Below are positions 22,984-37,000 of a stretch of 41,798 bases of DNA, piece after piece. This DNA comes from Saccoglossus kowalevskii. Lineage: Eukaryota > Hemichordata > Enteropneusta > Harrimaniidae. The stretch's first letter is position 1, and each line of letters begins with the position of its first letter. The notes beneath the pieces are model-generated. The model saw only the letters and a program-made list of their open reading frames with translations. It was not told where the DNA came from and searched no databases. The position numbers and the translations under genes are program-made. The stretch lies in contig NW_003154741.1 of NCBI RefSeq assembly GCF_000003605.2, positions 161,398 to 203,195 on the forward strand. Reading direction: 5' to 3'.

Positions 22984-23936
22984 AACCGGAAAAAAAACCA
23001 AAACTTGTTGTTGTTGTTTTTTTACATCAATTTTTCTTTTTTGTATTTTTTTTCTAATTCAAACATTTTGTGATATTTTAGAGGGTATTTTCATCCTACC
23101 ATATTAGGAAATGCAAATTCCTAATATGAAATGATTATACACATAAGCGTCTTCTACCAACAAAAACAAACATGGAAAAGATTTTGATTCTAAACTTTTT
23201 GGATTTCGGCATTCCTATGGACTCGGACAGTACGCCATCACATCGACCTCTGCTGCACATCAGTTGTTTAGATGAATGTTTTTGTGCATACTTTTCTGAA
23301 TCCTCATAATAACCTCATGTTATATTATTGTCAAAAGAAGAGCCAACCTGTGTGTTGCCCTTTGAATGACAACTGCACACTCGTCTCATACATGCTCTTT
23401 TGTCATGACACTTTCATTCTGAAATTCAGCAATAACAACGAAATATTTATAGTGTAATAATTCATATAGGACTGAAAGTATTATACATTTTTATTAGTAT
23501 TGATCTTAGAGGTGACAGATACACATTAGGGGTGTTCTATTTCCTATGGTCCACCCTTACAAGAGTAGTCCAATATCACACATTGATATCTAAAAAGGAA
23601 AATTATAAAATCTTAGCTGTTCAAATCGTCTTGGAACCATAGCAAAATATAACTATGATTTCAAAATGCTCTCTATATATTAAATTGATCGCGAAAGTAT
23701 TAATTGGATTGTCAAAATACATCCCTAACTGATAGATGATTTGTTGTACACTTTCTTCCTCCTCCTTACATTGTAATGATTGGTACCATATTGCTCAATT
23801 AAAAGTACATCTCAAGTAGAAGTCAAAATCAAAACTGCATTAATGTCTGCTGGATCATTAAAAATATTAAAATTTTGATCAAAAATACATCTGTCATTTA
23901 TGTACTATGTACTACTACTAGAGCAAATACAGCATA
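22984..23936. other. Intergenic, no gene seen
   Basis: AT-rich. Frames such as 23272-23457 show no motifs. Confidence 0.4.
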
Positions 23937-24145
23937 TACTGCAAAACATGTCTTTTTAGCTAGCATGTTATTTTAGCTAATTTAGCTAATCTGTAATTTC
24001 GCTAAATTAAGATGTCACTAATTAGAATAGAATATATTTGCACAGTAAAATTATTGCCACTTTTGCTAAATTAAGATTCAGTTAATTCATGCATTGAGTC
24101 AAATTCGCTAAAATGATTTGTAGATATTTCAAAGTGTTTTACAGT
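23937..24145. mobile_element. MITE, TACTGYAAAA-ended, diverged relative
   Basis: Begins TACTGCAAAAC and ends GTTTTACAGTA, is 209 bp long, and is internally rich in TTAGCTAAATTA blocks. Its ends and length match the two 212-bp copies at 24676 and 26692, but the interior is diverged. Confidence 0.6.
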
Positions 24146-24675
24146 ATTCTATAGTCCTGCTGACAAAAGATTCAAACCTAGACTCTGCACCAAAAAAAAA
24201 CAATTCAAAACCTTCAATTTTGTAACAAGTGATTATTGTAGACTAAACTTTCATGTCAAATCAGCTGAAATCCAATAGCAATATCCTTTTGCTGATCGTC
24301 AAGTCAAGACAAGATTTATAATAAAATATTCTTAGACGTTTATTACATCATATGTGTTTATTACTGCATATTAAAATGCATGAAAGCAATTTCATTGCTA
24401 AATCCTCAAATGACACCAACAATGAAGGTCAAGTTGATTTATGAACATTAGTTTTGAAGAGTATATAAAACAGTTAGACTAGAATCTATTTAATGGAAGT
24501 TATGGGATAATTACCTTAAAGAATAGCGACAAAAATATTTAAACCCGGAATATGGATGTTTGTGCTCCCATGCAAGACTAACATTTGTCAAACTAATGTC
24601 TGACAACTTAGCTATAATGTTTTTACATGAATGCCCATATTTGGTCAGTGACAATCATTAGTTGCTAAGATCTGA
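24146..24675 (-). other. Probable 3' UTR/downstream flank of NIT2
   Basis: No coding frame. On the minus strand AATAAA hexamers occur near 24336-24362, about 0.5 kb past the NIT2 stop, and could end the transcript. Confidence 0.4.
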
Positions 24676-24887
24676 TACTGTAAAATGACTAACTTTTACT
24701 GGGTTTAAATTTCACTGATTTACCATTTCAGGCATATTCAGTCGGGTTTAAATTCACGGTTTCGTCATTTAGATAATGTGTTCTATGCTAAGTTTTACAT
24801 ATTCACTGTGTTTTAATTTAGCGCATTTTTCCAGTCAGCGAAATAAGTTAAATTAAAACCCAGTGAATAATTACCCCCTTTACAGTA
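24676..24887. mobile_element. 212-bp MITE overlapping the 3' end of NIT2 coding sequence
   Basis: Terminal repeats TACTGTAAA and TTTACAGTA, with an interior nearly identical to the copy at 26692-26903. Reading the ends as TA target duplications plus CTGTAAA termini suggests a Tc1/mariner-type mobiliser. The NIT2 stop codon lies within its right terminal repeat. Confidence 0.85.
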
Positions 24888-25015
24888 CTTGATATAAATC
24901 ATGCCTTCGTTGATGTTGTAACGGTATTTGTTGTCGTACTTCGTTCATATATGCTAGATCTATGTCGGCATACACTATCTTTTCTTCATGGTTAGCCTTA
25001 GCTATCACTTCACCC
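24880..25015 (-). CDS. NIT2: NIT2 exon 9
   Basis: Acceptor CTATTCACAG, then WGEVIAKA ... IVYADIDL ... [16 protein letters not shown], stop TAA at 24882-24880. The final Val-Leu-stop codons overlap the MITE terminal repeat. Confidence 0.95.
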
Positions 25016-28000
25016 CTGTGAATAGACAGTATTGAGTCAAGGGTAGATAGATGTAAGGGAACAGAGCAACATTATTATGTTCTCAAAGAATAGAAAGTCA
25101 ATTTAACATGAGACATTCAGTTGCATAGACAATGGGATTTTACAAAATTTTACTTGCAAAGGTCACCAAACAAGTTGTTATCACTGATCAAGTTGATATC
25201 ACAGAACAAAAAGTTCAAGTCATCAACAAGGTATTTTAACAAATAAAAGAAAGCAGCTCAGAGTGGATTTGCGTAAATGTGGTACGTGATAGAAATCACA
25301 AAATATATAATGTGTTCAGATGTAAGATTCTAGGAATTGACAGATACTAAAAGGATTAACCATTGTCATACATGGTTATATAATAATAACTTTATTACAT
25401 CCTTAGAAATACAAATTTTCTATTGATTTACAAGAATAAATATATTAGTGATTAAAATGACAGCAAAGTAAGAAAATGTAAAAATAGAAAAAAAAAGAGT
25501 CAAGGCATTAAATCCAAAGAAAGCTCATTTTTTAAAATGAATGATTTATGCAGAAATTCCCACTAAAAGTTTAATTATATTTCTGTCATTACTTTTCATT
25601 AAATATGTGAATTTTTGCAGGTTGGTAATGATTTCTTTGGGGAATAAAATACTGGAAATAAAATCATTTCTATCTCTTTGAAATCACGGGCAAACTAAAA
25701 GAAAGTGTAGTTCGTCTTCAACTTTCTGTAATGGACATGTTATGTATTGTTATTTAATAGTGCTGCTAATTTCCTTAATATTTTGATGTGATAGTTGTGA
25801 TGTTTTAGAGAGGTCTACATCTTTCAAGATATTTTTGACTGATGTTTCCCATTGTGATGATCTTTTAACGCTATCTTTGTATAATCACAAAACTGAAAAT
25901 AACATCAAGATGCAATAAAAACTAACAAAACTAGCAAGAAAATCACGAAACCGAAAGAATCAATCGATGCACGCGAAAAAAGAAAATAAAGAAAAGCAAA
26001 ATAACGATTCGAGAAAAAGCAAATAAAATTTAAAAAAAATAAATAAAATAAAACATTCACTTGCGAAAAAGCCCACCTCGGACAACAAGCAATGAAAAGG
26101 GTGGGTGGGTGTGGAAATCGAAAAGTTCACGGTTGACTTGAAAGCAACAAAGGACGCTACTAACTAACAATACAAAATTGCGCATGCGTGAAACAATCAA
26201 TTTGCATAAATACAACAAGACAATTGCGCATGCGCGCAGTGCAAATAATAAAATTCACNNNNNNNNNNNNNNNNNNNNNNNNNNNNNNNNNNNNNNNNNN
26301 NNNNNNNNTCGAAAAGTTCACGGTTGACTTGAAAGCACAAAGGACGCTACTAACTACATCAAAATTGCGCATGCGTGAAACAATCATTTGCATAAATACA
26401 ACAAGACAATGCGCATGCGCGCAGTGCAAATAATAAAATTCACGGGAATAATTAATTCTCTCAGTTCAAACAAAACACAACAAGAGTTTTGGCGGATAAT
26501 TAATTTCGTTTTATTCACTAACGAAACAATGAGTTTTGCTGATCATGTTCACCAGCCAACAAGACAAAAAGGCCAAAATAATAAAAACCGCCAAAACTGA
26601 AAATCAAAGAGACAGTGAGAGATTCCCTTCCTCAATTGCAGTGCGTATGCAGGCAGCAGTACGGAGACGATGGCCGAACGACGATTCCATATACTGTAAA
26701 ATGACTAATTTTCACTGGGTTTAAATTTCACTGATTTACCATTTCAGGCATATTCAGTGGGTTTTAAATTCACGCTTTCGTCATTTAGATAATGTGTCCT
26801 ATGCTCAATTTTACATATTCACTGTGTTTTAATTTAGCACATTTTTCCAGTCAGCGAAATAAGCTAAATTAAAACCCAGTGAATAATTACCCCCTTTACA
26901 GTACAATAAGTACGCTTGAGAAGACCAATCTCCTTGAGCTTTGACTGCATCCGGCTCAGCCCCTGATTGGAAGGCAAATGACGCACCGCCACGGCGAAAA
27001 CTGTGTCCGGAATATGAGGCTGGATCAAGGCCAATCGCCTTCAGTAACAAAGACAGATGATTAGCGAAAGCTTGATGCGTTAGTGGATGAAGAGTGCCAG
27101 TCGTAGTCGGAATGAGGAAGGCAGATATAAAATACAAAATTACACAATTATTTTGTGACTTGTTTGTGACATGGGACCAGAACTTAATCACATTAATTTT
27201 CACTTCAGTTATCAATGGAAATGCTCCAATTTCACCAAGACATGCATTATTCGCTGTGTATTTATTAAGCCCAAGTAGTGGTTTAATGAATTTTAGATGC
27301 ACTTTTTAGTCCCCGTTTGGACGCAGTCCAAAAACGAGGACTTATCTTTTGACATCTGTGTGTCCATGCGTCTGTGCTTCCGGACCTGTATCTTAGAAAT
27401 GCCTGGACCAATCACAATCAAATTTCATACATACATCATACATGATATTATACACATGCACATCAATGTGTTTCACGATCTGATTCAAGATGGCGGAATG
27501 GCGGCCATTTTTGTTCTAAAAATCAAGCATTTCTCGGCTGTTTACAGATGGATTTTGTTCAAACTTGGTATATACGTTGGACATTATAGGACCTTGATGC
27601 ACATCATTTTGTTTTCAGATAAGATTCAAAATGGCCGACTGGCGGTCATTTTATTTTAATAAATGTGGTTCTAGTGCCATATCTCTGACTTGCAGTGACT
27701 GATTATGTTTAAATTATAAATATTCATTATACATCATGTCATAGATATACAGAAATATGGGTTTGATGATCCTATTAAAAATGGCCGAATGGTGGCCATT
27801 TTTGTGCTAAAAAATCGTCAAAATTAAGCATTTCTCGGCTGTTTACAGATGGATTTTTTTCAAACTTGGTATATATGGGGTACATTATAGAACCTTGAAG
27901 CACATCATTTTGTTTTCAGATTCAAAATGGCCGACTGGTATGCATTCAAAATGGATGATTTTGTTTTAATTAATGCTGTTCCAGAGCAATTCTCTCAATA

Positions 28001-31000
28001 CTCAATACGATCAGATACAAATGTCAATCATTTAAATGTTAACCAATCATCATAATCATATATATGGATGTATGTTTTACAGTCTGTTTCTTTTGGTAAA
28101 GACTACTTTCGTGCATACATGGCTTTGATTGCTTTATCTGCTAGGTTGTCTCTAGCTTCTGTAAATTTTCCATTTGACTGAAAGATTATCCCAAAATTGT
28201 TACAGTACTAGTTGATACTGAAAAAGTTTCTAATTTTGATAATAGAATTTGTCATCTCTATGTAGTGTTCCCCATCTGAATATAAGAATTTTAGTTTTCG
28301 CAAGATTTACTTTGTCTTTGATTTTCCATTTTTGGCAATAATCTTGCAGTTTATTTAATGCATTTTGCACGCCTTTTTATGTTATTGAAATTAGTACCAG
28401 TAGCGAGTACCAGATCAAGTAGCGAGCTAATTTTAGTGTTATGTAGTGTGACCTGATCAAGGGATCTGTTTTCCAAGTATTGTATATGAAACATAAGCCT
28501 TCAGAAATGGCAGATCCCACAACACTGCTTCACGAGCAATGGAGGTTTGAAGAAAACTGTGGTGTACTAGCTATAGTACAACTGGATATAGCTAACAGTA
28601 GTGTACATCTCAACTGGGGAGTACCCGGTAGGTAAAGTTAGCAAATCACCATGCATTTTACACATCTTGTCCTCACCATACAGCTGACTGTTTTTAAGGA
28701 AAAGTGAAAAGCTGATAAAGGCATATAATCAATAATATGAGAAAAACAAGTTTTTATCTTATGGTCATTAGTGAGAGATTTGTGAGACATGATTCTTTCA
28801 ATCTGAAAAAAATCTTTTCACTTACCATGGATTCACAGCACTAGTATGTCCCCATGCAATGTACGAAGCAGTCTCATCTCTGGCTGGTGATATGGCAGCC
28901 ACATATAACTGGTTGTCTAAAGCCCTGAAAGTGACAACGAAAATGATGAATAAATTGAATGATGCTAGCACATTTTCCCAAAGCATTCCCATCTTTAAAT
29001 AATGTAAAATACTTTTAAATTATTTTCGCTGAAGGAATGATTCAGTAAAACTAAAATCCGTCGAATATACCTTTTCTTCTATATTTTACATTCAAATTGT
29101 CAAAAATCTCTGAAAATAAATTCCATACAAAACACCCAAAAAGTCTTTTCAGCAAAAATTAATTCCTGCTAAAATAAATTATATTAAAGTATAGAAAACT
29201 CTTGTCCAGAAAAAAAAAGGTTATAATAAATTATAATTTTGTGGACTGTTTAATTTGAATAGTTTACTGTTTTCATTGGTTGATCGATACCACATGATCC
29301 CAGTTATCAGACTATTAGTATTAGTCTGACTTACGACTACAGGATTTTGACAAAGTATACTATCACCTGATTGAACAACACCAGAACAACTATAACATCC
29401 ACTGTTTTCCAAAATCAGAATGGATCATTCATCTAAACAATCAAGATTCTTTCACTTGATTTTTATCTGAATAATGTATTTTCATTATCACTTCCAATTT
29501 TTACTTTTCAAGCAATACTAATATGACTAATTTGTTTCTTATTTGTGTTACATGCTGTGGTTACCTTGCTTTTTGCAATATTTCCCAATGTGCAGGGCCA
29601 GTTGTCATGTTAAATGCTCCAGGGTAAAGAAGAAGACCACATCCTGTTAAATAAGTACAATATAAATTGCAACAAAGATGTAGATATTATCTAGCACTAG
29701 AAAAACAATTCTCTCAATTTTAGGAGAACAGTTATTGAGACTGACATTTTGTTCACAAAACAGTGAGATGTTTATATTATAAGATTTTGAAAAAAAATGA
29801 CTGAGTTTTTGTGGAAAATATTATGATGAAGTTAATACAAATCATAAGGTATTATAAATGCTTTAATTATTCACTGGGTTTTAATTTAGCTTAGTTTTGC
29901 TAGTAAGTATAATCTGCTGAACAAAATCATGTGAACATATAAAATAACAGTATAACTCCCGGTCAAAATTCATTAACCCTAGTGAAAACATCAATATAGT
30001 GAAATTATATGAGAGTGAAAATAAATGGTATTATATAAAAAGCACTAAATATAAAACTATTGTCAGAATAAAACCCTTTTACCTTGCTTGCAATATAACT
30101 GTGCTATCTCTGCAAACCGAATATCGTAACAAATAGCAATACCAACTTTACAAAAACCTATCAAGAAACATAATAAAGTTTGAGTATACAATTGGGATAT
30201 ATGTTTTATTGTTGACAACATTAGGTATGGTCAGTCTTTCATAAAAACAAAGTAAAACTTGATTGGCACCACTAGAGTGTTGCAATGTACCAATCACCTG
30301 CCACTCATTTTGATCAGCTACTGACTATTCTCGTCATAATGATTTGATGTTGATGTCTGACACCAAAAATCAAAATCCACTGATCTGTGTCTTAGGTGCA
30401 TATTTTCCTGCAAATGATCAATCAATTATGATAGAAAACTTAAATGGGCATGGATGTGTTCTTGGTGACTTTTTTGGAAGTTTTTCAAACAATGTAATAT
30501 AAAACCAAAATGATATTTGTTGTTACAAATTAAACATGAGGGGTAAAATTTTGTTATCTATATACAGCTGGCTATGCATGTGCAAACAGTACCTAGACAG
30601 GTGGCTATAGATATGCAAAAACCACCTTGACAGCTTGAATTAATATACAAACTGCACCTAGACAGCTGGAATTTGTATGCACCTAGACAGCTGGAATTCA
30701 TGTGCACAAACACCACCTCGACAGCTTGAATTAATATACAAACTGCACCTAGACAGCTGGAATTTGTATGCACCTAGACAGCTGGAATTCATGTGCACAA
30801 ACACCACCTCGACAGCTTGAATTAATATACAAACTGCACCTAGACAGCTGGAATTTGTATGCACCTAGACAGCTGGAATTCATGTGCACAAACACCACCT
30901 CGACAGCTTGAATTAATATACAAACTGCACCTAGACAGCTGGAATTTGTATGCACCTAGACAGCTGGAATTCATGTGCACAAACACCACCAAGACAGATT

Positions 31001-34000
31001 GAATTCATGTACAGCACCCAGACAGCTGGAATTTATATGCAAACTGCACCTAGACAGCTGGAATTCATAAGCAAACAGCACCTAGACAGCTGGAATTCAT
31101 ATGTAAATACCACTTAGACAGGATGAACTCATGTACAGCACCCAAACAGCTGGAAATAAATGCAAACTGCACCTAGACAGCTGGAATTTGTATGCAAACT
31201 GCACCTAGACAGCTAGAATTCATATGTAAACAGCACCCAGACAGAATAAATTTGTATGCAAATACCACTTAGACAGAATGAATTCATGTACAGCATCTAG
31301 ACAGCTGGAATTTGTATGCAAACTGCACACAGACAGATAAAATTCAGGTACAAATAATATCAGCTCAATGATTAATTAACATTGTTAAAAATACTGTACT
31401 TTAACCTTTATATTCATTTCTCACCTGTATCAAAGACAGTCAGAGTGTTTCCTGGTGACAGAGCATCAGACTCCTTGAATTTGAATTTTCCGGGAATATC
31501 AATATCGAACAAATGAATCTAGATAAAAACAAAAAAGATTTCAAAACATTTATTATAGGTAAACAAAGTGACATCAATGTATGTATAAACAAAAAATAAG
31601 TTGCTCCTTCAAATTTCGCCAAAGCCTTACCTACATTTTAGCGATATCTGCAGAATAAATCAAGAAAACTACACAGATTGACTCCATTTAGGTATTCCTA
31701 TTGGTTTGCCCAAACGCACGGCACAGTTGGAGGCGTGGCCTGTTCAGCATTTTGTCAACAACCAATCATAAGACTGGTTATGAACCACATCGAGGTCACG
31801 ACTCGGTTAGCCTTGCTCAACTGGTATTTAAGCAAGGCTTTGGCAAAATTTGAAGGAGCAACTAATATTCTTCAACCTGGTATTTTTTTTAGATTTTATT
31901 TTTCATTCTTTTCGTCTGTTTTTTCGAGTTTAAAAAATGGGAGCTGGCTGGAGCCTTCATCCCTTGTCTATTTCTTACACTAGATACCAGCCGATAACCC
32001 ACCCTCGCTCATAGGGAGTGCGTACAGTTGATCATAGTTTCTTGGCTCCCTGTGCTAATATAGCAAAAATGATATGTACATTCTAAGACATTAATATCTT
32101 GGCATCTATTTGTACATTCAAAAATATACACAAGAATAAGAGTGCTATTGATTATGGCAATAAAATCTTACTGTTTACGTAATCAACCACTGTATTCTGT
32201 GACACCATTGGTCAATATGTATGACGAGCACGTTTGACCATAGATATCATGAGATTTTCATCACACCGTATGATATCAAAGTTGCAAAAAACAATTTCAT
32301 GTACGTAAACACTATCCAGGTAAACGACAGCCAGAATCCAGGAACTTGAAATGTTTTCTTTTACTCGTCCTAACAATAAACTTTACATACCTTTCTATGT
32401 TTTGCAATCATTTCTCCCTTTGGATTGTACACAGTGCACGTATTGTACAGTTTACCATTGTCTTCTTCTGGAATGGATCCTGACAGTAGAGTAACAGAAA
32501 CGTAAAATTAACAAGTAACAGCATAAAATAATCTCTGTGCATAATCAAGCTCAAAAAATATATATTATTCTAAAGTTTGAACATAAACTGTAAGAGCAGA
32601 TCAGAGACATGGCACCTGTACTGCATTCAACAAAACAAAATGGCCACCAGTCGGCATTTTAAATTTTGATCTGAAAAAAAAATGATTTGAATCAAGGTCA
32701 CTAAATGTCCAATGTAGATACCAAGCTTTAACAAAATCAATTTACATGCAACCAGGATCCATTTCAGAAATGGCAGAAAATGTCAATGAACTTTCAACAT
32801 TAGAATCGCTGTCGTTCGACCATTTTGAATCTGATCATATAATGAATATATATGCATATGTTTAATATGATGTAGGATGTATATATAATGTATGAACATG
32901 ACCAGTCATAGCATGTCAGAGATATGACTCAGGAACCGCATTCCCTAAAATAATGTATCCATACGCGATCGAGATCCGGTTCATAAATGGTGGAAAAGCT
33001 TGAGTATGATGAATTTTTAGCACAAAAATAGCCACCATTCGGTCAACTCAACTGAGTCGGTGCATCCAAAGATGTATGACGTATGTGTGAAGTTTGAGTA
33101 TGAGAGATACAGATGGGAATGCATAACATAAAATACTGTTCTCACAGTAGAGCATAAAATACTGCCCTCACAGTACAGCATAAAATACTGCCCTCACGGT
33201 ACAGTTAAATAAAATACTGGCCTCACAGTAGAGTAGCATATAATACTGCCCTCACAGTAGAGTAGTATTAAATATGACCTTTACTGTGCGCAGTGCCATA
33301 AAATACTGCCCTCACATTATTATTGCATTAAATCAAATTAAACTCACCACCAACAAGGAAGACTTCATTATCCTTTGCAGCCTTAGAGAGACTTTCTGTA
33401 GACTGTCCCGGAATTTTCTCTGCATACTCCGGGAAATATTTAGTACCATATGGGCTATTAAAGCATTCCTGAAACAATAGAAAATTGTTATGCAAAGTGA
33501 ATTACAATAAAAATGACAGTACTATATCTGTGTACATATGTACGATGACTGTATCAACTGACAGAACACAACGTTAGCTACCGTAGCATTATTCTATTTT
33601 GTTTCTCATAATAACTTTGATATTATATATCTCTATTCTTGCTAAAAAGTAAAAGATTTATAACAGCAGTTGATTCTCCGGCTGTGGTATATTTTCCTTT
33701 GTAATAACCAAACTACCTGGTAACTAATTTTGCATAATAATGTATGGGTCAACAAATACAATATTTCAATTCATATTGGGAGAATTCAAATAACAATATA
33801 CAACTAATTTTGTGGTTTCTGAAAAGATACTGAATGCTTTCTGGTTGAAATGATTGAACATCAAAAATTCTGACTGAATTAGTGCAGATTTGTTCTACAC
33901 ATATATTGCATCGATCACCAAATTTTTAGTGTATCACACAAGTGAATTATTTGACCGGCTTCAGCCATGGTAATTGTATTTTAACTAGATTATTCCTTTG

Positions 34001-37000
34001 AAGGAATAATACAGAATTTCTGACATGGCCAATCATAGAAGTTTAATTGTTATTTTTGTACAGATATATTGTTCTTGAGTATGGAATGATGTTATTATAC
34101 AATATGCGTGTCAGTGTGTGTCAATATGGGATCTCCAAAAATCAAGTTGAGTCTGTTCGTTGACAGTCTACAAAAAAAAAAAAAAAAAAAACTGTATGTG
34201 ATCACATAGGCAAACTGAGGAACAAACAAAATTGTTTTGGCCACTAATTTTCTTTGTATTTACACTTACTTTGTTTATAAAATGTGAATCTTATTTTACC
34301 AAATTACAAATTCCATAGATATATGTAAGATGTTTTTCTGTTGCATCTAAGACACACGAGTCAATTAGCATAACTAATTACATCACAGCAAATCTTTGAG
34401 CAGCTGTAGTGTGTAATACCAGAGGGTCGGCAAGGGGTATTTTTGCAATCAATTGTTTTTATTTTCGTAATAATGTAATTTACGATAAATAAAAAACGTA
34501 AATTTGTAGGCATGGGCAAGGTATAAAATATAATCAGCTATTTTATTCGTCTGTAATTTGTACAAAGCCCCTAGTTTTTATAAGCGTAGAAAGCATTTTC
34601 TACATTAAATGTCGTAATTAGTACGCAGTTTCCAATTTTGATTCTTAAACTCAAATTATCAAATATATTATAAAAATGTAATTAGGAATTTTCTTTATCT
34701 GTAAAGTGTAAAAACCTATGTTTTACTGTAAATGGAATTTTCATTTTATTTTCTGTAAAAATGTAAAATGTCCTTTTTATTTCTTGTACCAGGTATCCCC
34801 CCTCGCCCCTCCCCCCTCCCCCTCACATCAGGCAATCAAGTGTCAGCAAGGACGAGGAAAAAAACGTACTAATTGAAATGTTTCTATACACTATCATGCA
34901 AGTTGACAAACATATCCTGAGATAATATTGTTCACTCACCGGTAATGAGATAATTTTGGCGCCACTCTTGGCAGCTTCTGAGATCAGTTTAGATGCTCTG
35001 GTAAGGTTCTCAACTTTATTTGCAGTCACAGCTAGCTGTATCAAAGCAATCCTGAATGCTGGAAAATAACACAGGTAGTTGCATCACATGGTCACTGTAA
35101 GTTTTCAAGTTTAAAAAAAACAATTGGTAAAGTTTGAACAGATTAAAGAATTTTTCAGAATATGACTCCACCACTGCATTCAACAAAACAAAATCTGAAA
35201 AAAACGGTTACTGGTGGCATAGTGGTTGTTGCATCATGATCGGTAGACCCAAGTTCAAATCCTACCTTAGGCTGAACATCAAACGAGTCGACCCCTACCC
35301 TGGGTGAGTGTGCCACAGACTCAAAGGGAAGGTCATTTCCACTGGCCGAGATTCATTCACTTTGGAGGAACCTTGGTTAATGTCCGCAGGTGCTTGTGTT
35401 CGACCGAGCCTGGTTGACGCAAGGATAGCGCATTAAAATTGCCATTTGACAGAAGGATGGCCACACAGCCCTGTCATGTAGTCCCAAACATGAATATGAC
35501 TTCTGTGGCAAAATGCACTATGTGTCAGCACTAGTACTTGCAATTTGCACGTACAAAAAAAAAAAAAAGTCAGGAAAGACAACAGTGACACTCAATGTCC
35601 ACAACTGTCGCCTGGCACAAAAACATTAAAAAAAAATAAAAAATAAATAGAAATAAAAATTAAATGATTTTAATCGAGGTCACATAATTTCCAATGTGGA
35701 TATCAAACTCTGACGAAATCAATCCATCCAAACACCCAAGATCTGGTTCTGAAATAGCAGAAGATTTTGATGAACTTTCAACATTAGAATGACTGCCATT
35801 CATTGAATCTGATCATCAAACGAATATATATGCATATGTTTGACATTAAAACATCATAAGACTTGGCTCGTAATGACCCACCAAGTCTCTTAAACACAAG
35901 TCTCATGTCTGCTATATGCAGACGACCTTGTAGTATTATCCCAATCACATACTGGCTTACAAAATGCCATAAATTCTCTTGAAACTTACTGTCAGAAATG
36001 GAAACTCAATATTAATATCTCGAAGTCAAAAATCATCATGTTTAGTAGGTCAAAAAAATTACAGGACAAATTAAAATTCTATGTTGGTGGAAAGGAACTT
36101 GAAAATACAAAAACCTACACATACCTCGGCATTAAACTACACAAATCAGGTAAATTCATCGGAGCACAAGAAGACCTCAGAGCTAGAGCAATGAAGGCAT
36201 GTTTCAAAATGAAACAAATGTTATTCTCAGAAAAACTAATTCCAATCAAAACATACTTAAAAATGTTCGATGCAATTGTAAAACCAATTATGCTTTACTG
36301 CAGTGAAATTTGGACGAGTGAGAACATCAATAAATCGCATTAATGGCAAATCTGTCAACACCAATGGAAAAAGTACAAATACATTTTGCAAATACCTTTA
36401 AAAGTAAATAGCAAAGCAAGTAATTTGGCAAGCCTACCTAGAGTGGAAAGATATCCTCTCCTAGCAACAAGCTTTAAAATATATGATCAAATATTGGATC
36501 AAAATAAATAATTCTAACCCAAATTCGTTAGTACATGAAGCTTACAATCTTGGAATACATTCTCCAACGGTGTCATGCGTTCGGACTAACCGTTAGGAAT
36601 TCCTAAATGGAGTCAATTTGTGTAGTTTTGTTGATTTATTCTGCAGATATCGGTAAAATGTAGTTAGGGCTTTGGGGAAATTCGAAGGAGCAACTAATAT
36701 TCTTCAACCTGGTATTTTTTTTAGATTTTATTTTTCATTTTTTTCGTATGTTTTTTCAAGTTTAAAAAATGTGAGCTGGCTGGAGCCTTCATCCCTTGTC
36801 TATTTCTTACACTAGATACCACGTTCAAGGCATGTCAGAGATGCAACTCTCGAACTGCATTCACTAAATCATACACATTTCATCTTATACGGGAAGTCTA
36901 AGCAAAGAACATAATGCTCCTATAGAAACAGTTTGAATATGTCAGAGCATATCAGACATATGGCTCCAGAACTGTATTCACTAATGACCACCAGATGGCC

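Noticed and set aside
30558-30955. Three overlapping minus-strand ORFs of 68-71 codons
   Set aside because: They arise from the 91-bp minisatellite; because 91 is not a multiple of three the frames shift through the array, and the peptides are just translated repeat.
30562-31350. Regular repeats resembling a CRISPR array
   Set aside because: Units are contiguous without unique spacers, lie in an intron of a eukaryotic gene, and form a higher-order minisatellite.
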